Origin: Arthrobacter sp.
GTDB taxonomy: Bacteria; Actinomycetota; Actinomycetes; Actinomycetales; Micrococcaceae
Direction: 5' to 3'
NCBI GenBank assembly: GCA_025464925.1
Contig: JAODMS010000128.1
Coordinates: 1 to 26,507 of the forward strand
DNA: 26,507 nt
The translations under genes were made by a program, and so were the position numbers. This document shows, one piece after another, positions 21,617-26,507 of the stretch. Below the pieces are notes generated by a model. It saw nothing but the letters and a program-made list of their open reading frames with translations. It did no database searches and was not told the origin of the DNA. How positions within the stretch are numbered: the stretch's first letter is position 1; each line of letters starts with the position of its first letter.

Positions 21617-21820
21617 ATGGCACAGGGAACCGTCAAGTGGTTCAACGCTGAAAAGGGCTTCGGCTTCATCACCCCGGATGACTCCGATGGCGATGTCTTC
21701 GTTCACTACTCCGAGATCCAGACCGGTGGCTTCAAGACGCTCGATGAGAACCAGCGCGTTCAGTTCGAGATCGGCCAGGGCGCCAAGGGCCCCCAGGCCA
21801 CCGGCGTAACGCTGGTCTAG
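21617..21820 (+). CDS. cspA: Cold-shock protein, CspA family
   Basis: This 67-residue single cold-shock domain binds single-stranded RNA and DNA and acts as an RNA chaperone. It shows RNP1 as [10 protein letters not shown] and RNP2 as DVFVHYSEI, with [14 protein letters not shown] at the N-terminus and GPQATGV at the end. In most homologues RNP2 is followed by HFS/HYS as seen here. The ATG at 21617 is chosen because of AGGAG 7 nt upstream. An in-frame GTG at 21578 would add 13 residues outside the fold and is rejected. Codon use is less GC-extreme than the neighbours (AAG, GAG, TTC choices), as expected for a highly expressed gene. A strong terminator follows. Confidence 0.97.
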   Translation: MAQGTVKWFNAEKGFGFITPDDSDGDVFVHYSEIQTGGFKTLDENQRVQFEIGQGAKGPQATGVTLV

Positions 21821-21857
21821 CCTCCCGGCGGGAACTGCTTCAGGCAGCCTCCCCGGA

Positions 21858-21895
21858 TAAATGATCCCCGGCACCCGTGCCGGGGATCATTTTTT
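21858..21895 (+). terminator. Intrinsic terminator of the cold-shock gene
   Basis: A perfect 14-bp stem (ATGATCCCCGGCAC/GTGCCGGGGATCAT) with a CC centre is followed by TTTTT. Three As before the stem pair with the first Ts and extend it to 17 bp. It lies 38 nt after the stop and also faces the convergent MprF-like gene. Confidence 0.93.
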
Positions 21896-21986
21896 GCCCG
21901 CGGAAAAGAATCCGAATGGCATTTCTTCCAGCCGGGATTAGGCCGGGCGCAATTTCCTGCTGGCCACCATTGCGTATTCAGCGCAA

Positions 21987-24455
21987 TTACCGCACGAGTG
22001 ACCTGAGTAGCCGCGCGCTGTGCCGCACCGACAGGCCGGGAAGGTACGCCCGGCTCAGGGCCCGCCCGATTGCCGGCAACTGCAGCGGGTCCTGGTAATA
22101 CAGGTAAAGGGTCCGGTAATCGGGCTTGAACCTCGATTTGAAGGTAGCCAGGGAACGGAATCCATAAACCGGTTCCAGCGCCCTTCCCACAACATCCAGG
22201 ATGCCAGCCAGTCCTTCGGGTTTGCTGGCGGCGGCGTCGTTGGCGAGCGGTGATCCGGACAGCGAAATGACCTCCACAGAGCTCCGTAACTCCTGCACGG
22301 CGGAGGCGATGAGGAACTCCATCACGCCCGGGAAAGCGTCGCCGCGCCGCCGCATGAAGTCCAGGGTCCAGCTCACAAGGCGGCCGTCGTCGTACACCGG
22401 CAACCAGCTGGTGACGCCCTGCACCTGTCCGTCTGCATCCACCGCCAGGCAGCACAGCACCTCGTCGTCGTCGAGTTCGTCGATGCCGCCCAGGGTGAAG
22501 CCCATTTCGGGGATGGACTTCTGCGCGGCCCACTCCTCCGAGACCTCGCTCAACTGGGCACGCAGCGGCACCGCGAAGTCGCTGTAGCGGCCCCAGACGG
22601 CCCGCACGCCCGTCTTGGCTGCCCGGTTGAGGGCGGTCCGGACGTTCTGCCATTCCTTGCCCTTGAATTCCAGTTCCCGCACGGCCAGCCTGGTTTCCTG
22701 CGCCACCGCGAGCCTGCGGAAGCCGCGCGCTCGAAACGCAGGCCACAGCTTGTCCGTACAGGAGTAGAAACACGGAATGAGGGCGTGCTCCGCGCAGTAG
22801 CGCAGAAAACCGTCGGCTGTGTCCTCATGGAGTGCCGCGGGCCCGAACGGCCCGGCCAGGGTGAGCGCGACGTTGCCATGTTGCTGGTACGCCACCCCTC
22901 CGCGACGGTTTGGTGTGAACCAGTATTTGTTCGGCTCCCAGAGTGCCATCCAGGAGAGCGAGTCCCCGCCCAGCCGGATCAGGCCGCGGGCCACGTCGCG
23001 GTCCCCGGCCCCGGCGTCGGTGCGGTGCAGCCGGCGCAGCAGGACCAGCCAGACCGCGGCCAGGGTAACGACCCAGAAGATGATGCCGGAGTACGCGAAG
23101 AGAAAGGCCTCCAGGGCGTTGCGGTTCTGGAAGATCCGGCCGTAGATGCCTGGGATGGGCAGGGGCAGATACTGCCGCGCCAGCTCCGCCGCCAGTCCCT
23201 GCAGACCGCCGTCGCGGGCCATCCCACCGGCAGCGAGCCAGGCCGCGGTGTAGCCGGAGGCCAGCACCAGCCACGTGCCGCCCACCACGGCACCGAGGGT
23301 GCGCCGGGCGCGCGGGGCGGTCTCGACGCGGAACTGCCGGCGGTTAGCCCACAGCAGCACGACGAGGATCAGTGGAACCGCGACCAGCGGCAACACATGC
23401 ACGAAGCCGGAGCTCATCACGGCGTTATCCGGCCGGCCGCTGAGGAAATGCGGCATCCGGGCGAACAGCGCGAGGTACACGGCCGCCATCGCCGTCACGG
23501 CGAGCTGTACGGTCACGGCGATACGGAAGGCGAGCCGGCGGCCGTGCCGCATCCCGTCCGCGCAGATGAGCAGAAGCACCACCGGCACCACCGCCAGGGC
23601 CAGGCCCAGCGGTCCGGCGAAGCCCGCCCGGCCCGCCTCCAGGCAGGCGACGTCGATGCTGCCTCCGCAGTTCTGCTCCAGCTGGTTAAACGCGGGCAGC
23701 GGGTTCAGCACCACGTCCCGCAACAAGGCCAGGGGCCCGGTGGGGCTGCGGACTGCGGCGGTAAGAATGGGTCCGACGGCGAAGATCGCCACAGTGAGGG
23801 CCAGCAGGTTTCGGGTCTCCCGCCCGGTGGAGCGGTGGCGGTGCAGGTTGCCGTTGTCCCCCTGGATCCACCAGCCCGCCGTCATCCCGGCCAGCGCCCC
23901 CGTCAGCCCGACGATGGTCTCTGCATGGCCCACGTACAGCACCAGCAGCAGAGAGCTCGACAGGACGGCTGTCCGCAGCCTGCGCTGCCAAAGCGTTGGC
24001 AGCAGCCCGCTTGAGGCGAGCGAGACGGCGAGGATTGCGGCGTAGGGTCCGATCAGCCGGGCGTCGACCATGCGGCCCAGCCAGCCGTCGCCGGCAAAAC
24101 GGGCGAGCTGGGTGATCAGCAGGAACAGGGTCACGGCGGCGAACTGGCCGGCGAAGTAGAACACGGCCGTACGCTTCCAGCCGAGCCTTTGTTCGGCGAG
24201 GCCCAGCAGCAGCAGGATCATCAGCGCGGCGGCAAGGTAGGCCAGCAGGTTAGTGGCGAAGAACAACGAGGTGAACAAGGACCACCAATGCCCCGCCTTT
24301 AAACCCGGTGCGCTGACGGAGGCCAGATCCAGCAACTGCTCCGGGGGGCCGGACAGGAAGCTCCCGGTTCCGGCGCCGGTCAAAAGGAAGACACCCAGCA
24401 CCGCCAGGGTGAACGGTGTTGCCCGGAGGTGCGCCAGGATGGCCGGTCCGGGCAT
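21987..24455 (-). CDS. MprF-like aminoacyl-phosphatidylglycerol synthase (DUF2156) with a rhomboid-like N-terminal domain
   Basis: The last ~330 of 822 residues (about 490-790) form the GNAT-like DUF2156 domain that moves an amino acid from aminoacyl-tRNA to phosphatidylglycerol. Visible elements are VAYQQHGNVALTLAGPFG, ELEFKGKEWQNVRTALNRA, LVSWTLDFMRRR followed by FPGVMEFLIASA, and EPVYGFRSLATFKSRFKPDY. About 12 membrane segments precede it. Residues 8-197 follow a rhomboid layout (HWWSLFTSLFF, N-terminal LGLAEQRLGWKRTAVFYFAGQ), but the GxSG serine loop reads IGPYAA (135-140), and no histidine sits in GLTGALAGMTAG, so it cannot be an active protease. The ATG overlaps the esterase TGA (TGATG); a GTG one codon upstream is also possible. 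Which amino acid is used is unknown. Confidence 0.85.
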   Translation of the reverse strand: MPGPAILAHLRATPFTLAVLGVFLLTGAGTGSFLSGPPEQLLDLASVSAPGLKAGHWWSLFTSLFFATNLLAYLAAALMILLLLGLAEQRLGWKRTAVFYFAGQFAAVTLFLLITQLARFAGDGWLGRMVDARLIGPYAAILAVSLASSGLLPTLWQRRLRTAVLSSSLLLVLYVGHAETIVGLTGALAGMTAGWWIQGDNGNLHRHRSTGRETRNLLALTVAIFAVGPILTAAVRSPTGPLALLRDVVLNPLPAFNQLEQNCGGSIDVACLEAGRAGFAGPLGLALAVVPVVLLLICADGMRHGRRLAFRIAVTVQLAVTAMAAVYLALFARMPHFLSGRPDNAVMSSGFVHVLPLVAVPLILVVLLWANRRQFRVETAPRARRTLGAVVGGTWLVLASGYTAAWLAAGGMARDGGLQGLAAELARQYLPLPIPGIYGRIFQNRNALEAFLFAYSGIIFWVVTLAAVWLVLLRRLHRTDAGAGDRDVARGLIRLGGDSLSWMALWEPNKYWFTPNRRGGVAYQQHGNVALTLAGPFGPAALHEDTADGFLRYCAEHALIPCFYSCTDKLWPAFRARGFRRLAVAQETRLAVRELEFKGKEWQNVRTALNRAAKTGVRAVWGRYSDFAVPLRAQLSEVSEEWAAQKSIPEMGFTLGGIDELDDDEVLCCLAVDADGQVQGVTSWLPVYDDGRLVSWTLDFMRRRGDAFPGVMEFLIASAVQELRSSVEVISLSGSPLANDAAASKPEGLAGILDVVGRALEPVYGFRSLATFKSRFKPDYRTLYLYYQDPLQLPAIGRALSRAYLPGLSVRHSARLLRSLVR

Positions 24456-25801
24456 CACTGTTGAATGCCCCAGCGCGACGCCAGGAAACCAAGCCCGCCG
24501 GGCAGCGCACTGGATGCCGCCTGCCAGGAGTGGCCGACGTTGGCGATGGCGCTGGTCTCGACGGTGAACCCGGCGGCCCGCGCGGCATCTGAGAGCGTGG
24601 CCAGATAATCCATGAATTCGGTATCCCGGGCGCCGGCGGCGAAGTAGATCCCGTGACCCTCGAACCTTTGCTCTGACATCAGCCGCAAGGGCGTCAGGCG
24701 TTCGAAGGCCTCGGTGTCACCGCCGAAAGCGGCCTCGATGGTCTTGTCGCGTTCCTTCGCGATGGCCGGTTCCTTTTCGCTTGAGAAGGCCAGCGCCGCA
24801 CCGTAGATCTCCGGATGGCGGGTCACCATCTGCACGGCGCACGTCCCGCCAAAGGAAAATCCGCCGGCAGCCCACTGGCGGTAGTCCGGATCCACATCAA
24901 GCGTGCGGCCGATCCAGGCCGGAACATCCTTGGACAGGAAGGAATCAGCCTGGGCAATCCTGCTGTCCAGGCACATCGTGTTGCCCGCCGCGGAACCGTT
25001 GGGATCGACGACGACGACGACCGGCGCGACCCCGTGGTGCTCTGCCGCGAACCGGTCCATCCGGCTGCGCAGGGCTCCACCCGTGAGCCAGTCCGCCGGA
25101 GCCCCGGGCTGCCCGGAAAAGAGCACCAGCACCGGCAGCGCCGGGCGCGGGGAGGCCTGGTAGGCGGGCGGAAGGTAGATGTACGCCTCGCGGCTCTGGA
25201 AGCCCGAGCGCGTACCGGGAATGGAGGCCCGGCGCAGGATCCCGCCCTCCGGAAGGCCAACGGGGGCGCTCCAGCGGGCCAGGCTGGTGCCGGGTGCCGA
25301 ACCCGGGACTCGTTTCAGGCTGTCCTCGAGCGGCTGGATCCGGGCCACGGCCGTACCGGTCAGATCGCTCACAGTGTGGTTGAGCCCGAAATAGTCGTTG
25401 ATTTGGACGGCGGAAAGCATCCCCACTCCCAGCATCGCCGCCGTTGCGGCGGCGGTCCGCCGCCAGGGCCGGACGGGGCGCCGGGTCCGCCAGACCCTCC
25501 GCAGCCGCGCGATCAGGAGGAGCACCGCGGCGACGGCGGGAACGCTCCAGGCCAGGACGTCCAGCGGAAGTACTTCGGGGAAAGCCGAGAAGGCGTAGAT
25601 CAGCAGCCAGTGCACGCCGGCCACCAGCGCGGCGGCGAGGAACGTGCTGGCAAGGGCCGCGGCGGCCGCGCGGAGCACCCGGCGGGGCCGTGACCGGTCC
25701 GCGCGGGGCCAGAGGAGATAGCCGATACCGGCAATGCCGGCGGCCCAGGCAAACCAGAGCACCGGGCCCTCGACAAGCCGGATGCCTTCAAAAAAGTCCA
25801 C
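24455..25801 (-). CDS. Membrane-anchored esterase (alpha/beta hydrolase, Ag85/esterase D-like)
   Basis: The 448-residue protein has four N-terminal membrane segments (about 12-30, 47-70, 82-100 and 117-134) and an extracytoplasmic hydrolase domain (about 195-448). The domain shows SREAYIYLPPAY, VVVVVDPNGS, the nucleophile elbow AAGGFSFGG (S316), the likely acid in GARDTEF (D393) and the histidine in NVGHSW (H424). It is similar to PF00756 esterases. I take the GTG at 25801, 4 nt after the DUF2550 stop; the frame stays open into DUF2550 but those residues are non-homologous. The stop overlaps the MprF-like ATG. Such esterases next to aminoacyl-lipid synthases can remove the amino acid again (AhyD-like, from memory); here that role is inference. 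Confidence 0.85.
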   Translation of the reverse strand: MDFFEGIRLVEGPVLWFAWAAGIAGIGYLLWPRADRSRPRRVLRAAAAALASTFLAAALVAGVHWLLIYAFSAFPEVLPLDVLAWSVPAVAAVLLLIARLRRVWRTRRPVRPWRRTAAATAAMLGVGMLSAVQINDYFGLNHTVSDLTGTAVARIQPLEDSLKRVPGSAPGTSLARWSAPVGLPEGGILRRASIPGTRSGFQSREAYIYLPPAYQASPRPALPVLVLFSGQPGAPADWLTGGALRSRMDRFAAEHHGVAPVVVVVDPNGSAAGNTMCLDSRIAQADSFLSKDVPAWIGRTLDVDPDYRQWAAGGFSFGGTCAVQMVTRHPEIYGAALAFSSEKEPAIAKERDKTIEAAFGGDTEAFERLTPLRLMSEQRFEGHGIYFAAGARDTEFMDYLATLSDAARAAGFTVETSAIANVGHSWQAASSALPGGLGFLASRWGIQQ

Positions 25802-25805
25802 CGGG

Positions 25806-26237
25806 CTAGCGCCAGGTACCGACGCCGATGACAGGTCCCGCCTCGAGCCAGGAGGACAAGCCGGCGTAGGCGTCGAACCGCATGGCGAGCAGGACTTCCT
25901 GCCCCTCATACCGCAGTTCCACAATCACGGCGTCCGGCTGGACCTTGAGGAGCTCGGATTCCGTCGGCGTCCGCCGTCCGAGCAGTTCAAGGGAGCTGCG
26001 ACGGAACGTGTGCTTCGGGCGCACACTGAGCGAGACCAGCCGGAACCACTCCAGGTCGTTGTCCTGATAACGACAAACCCCCATCTGCCAGCTGTTTCCA
26101 GCCGTGCAAATGGAGGCGTCCACTGTGCCCAGGGCGCGCCGCAGGTTGAAGCGGCGCACCCCGGAAAGGCACAATACAAAGACCAGCAACGCAAAGAGTG
26201 TTGCCAGGACGATGAACGGAAGGCCAGTAACGTTCAT
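25806..26237 (-). CDS. DUF2550 membrane protein
   Basis: This 143-residue protein has one N-terminal membrane helix (about 7-26, PFIVLATLFALLVFVLCLSG), a short basic turn (VRRFNLRRALGT), and a cytoplasmic or periplasmic beta domain (NSWQMGVCRYQDNDLEWFRLVSLSVRPK, quoted only in part here as SWQMGVCRY and DLEWFRL). The function is unknown to me. The family is found right after atpC in actinobacteria (Rv1312 after Rv1311 in M. tuberculosis, from memory), and here it begins 10 nt after the atpC stop. No good ribosome site is visible, so it probably depends on readthrough and coupling from the ATP synthase operon. The esterase GTG follows 4 nt after its stop. Confidence 0.85.
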   Translation of the reverse strand: MNVTGLPFIVLATLFALLVFVLCLSGVRRFNLRRALGTVDASICTAGNSWQMGVCRYQDNDLEWFRLVSLSVRPKHTFRRSSLELLGRRTPTESELLKVQPDAVIVELRYEGQEVLLAMRFDAYAGLSSWLEAGPVIGVGTWR

Positions 26238-26247
26238 CAAGGTCGTG

Positions 26248-26507
26248 CTAGCGGATCCCCGCAGTAGCCGCGTCGCCCATATGGGCGTTGTCAGCAACAA
26301 TGACCACGCGGTTGTTGTCGACCGAGAAGAACCCGCCGTCAACGGCTACAGCGATGCGGTCACCGGACACCGGCTCGATGGCCAGCTCACCTTCGGCCAG
26401 AATCGCCAGCAGGGGCGAGTGGCCGGGCAGGATTCCGATTTCACCATCGCTGGTGCGGGCCTTGACCATCTTGGCCGCTCCGGACCACACGAAGTGATCC
26501 GCTGCGA
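26248..26507 (-). CDS. atpC: F0F1 ATP synthase epsilon subunit, 5' end outside the window
   Basis: The visible 85 residues are the beta-sandwich domain of epsilon, which joins the gamma subunit to the c-ring in the rotor. Recognisable parts are AADHFVWSGAAKMVKARTSD, GEIGILPGHSPLLAIL (family signature), EGELAIEPV and VDGGFFSVDNNRVVIVAD. The protein ends soon after, at MGDAATAGIR. The C-terminal two-helix domain of E. coli epsilon (about 50 residues), which inhibits ATP hydrolysis, is therefore absent; the whole protein would be about 95 residues. Short epsilon subunits are known in some actinobacteria. The start codon and the rest of the atp operon lie beyond the window edge. Confidence 0.95.
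   Translation of the reverse strand, partial: AADHFVWSGAAKMVKARTSDGEIGILPGHSPLLAILAEGELAIEPVSGDRIAVAVDGGFFSVDNNRVVIVADNAHMGDAATAGIR

Overview
The window is a stretch of high-GC actinobacterial chromosome. It most likely comes from a Micrococcaceae member (Arthrobacter/Pseudarthrobacter-like). This is inferred from strong GC bias at third codon positions, an EndoMS/NucS mismatch endonuclease, DUF2017, DUF2550 and DUF3039 genes, and many TANNNT -10 boxes placed directly against start codons. No rRNA, tRNA, insertion sequence, prophage or CRISPR array is visible; it reads as core chromosome.

Layout. (1) 1-4074, minus strand: clpS-DUF2017, then murI, an Rv1339-like metallo-beta-lactamase-fold hydrolase, rph and the 5' part of rdgB. 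(2) 4112-6547, plus strand: pncB-pncA (nicotinate/nicotinamide salvage) and a small lipoprotein, closed by a terminator. (3) 6645-9958, minus strand: a DEAD/DEAH helicase, a DUF3039 zinc protein and nagB. (4) 10092-16491, minus strand: an ABC permease/ATPase pair, an old-yellow-enzyme oxidoreductase coupled to a thioredoxin-fold/TPR protein that has lost both active-site cysteines, and a 591-residue envelope protein of unknown function. (5) 16683-21820: an AI-2E-family transporter (plus), a convergent alpha/beta hydrolase and small zinc protein (minus), then nucS, nagA and a cold-shock gene with a long leader (plus). (6) 21987-26507, minus strand: the 3' part of atpC, DUF2550, a membrane-anchored esterase and an MprF/DUF2156-type aminoacyl-lipid synthase whose N-terminus looks like a degenerate rhomboid domain.

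How the genes work together. pncA and pncB convert nicotinamide to nicotinate mononucleotide. nagA and nagB feed N-acetylglucosamine 6-phosphate into glycolysis, although they sit 10 kb apart in separate units. murI supplies D-glutamate for peptidoglycan. ClpS delivers N-degron substrates to ClpAP/ClpCP. The esterase and MprF-like genes probably make and remove aminoacyl groups on membrane lipids. The gene order atpC-DUF2550 ... nucS ... thioredoxin-fold protein ... pncB/clpS-DUF2017 ... murI-Rv1339-like-rph-rdgB follows, as I recall it, M. tuberculosis Rv1311-Rv1341, with different genes inserted between the anchors.

The most notable points are: ten genes whose -10 box ends 6-7 nt before the start codon (predicted leaderless mRNAs), including a 37-bp divergent clpS/pncB promoter; several strong hairpins without a U-tract; the pseudo-rhomboid/MprF plus esterase module behind atpC; and the cysteine-less thioredoxin-fold protein.
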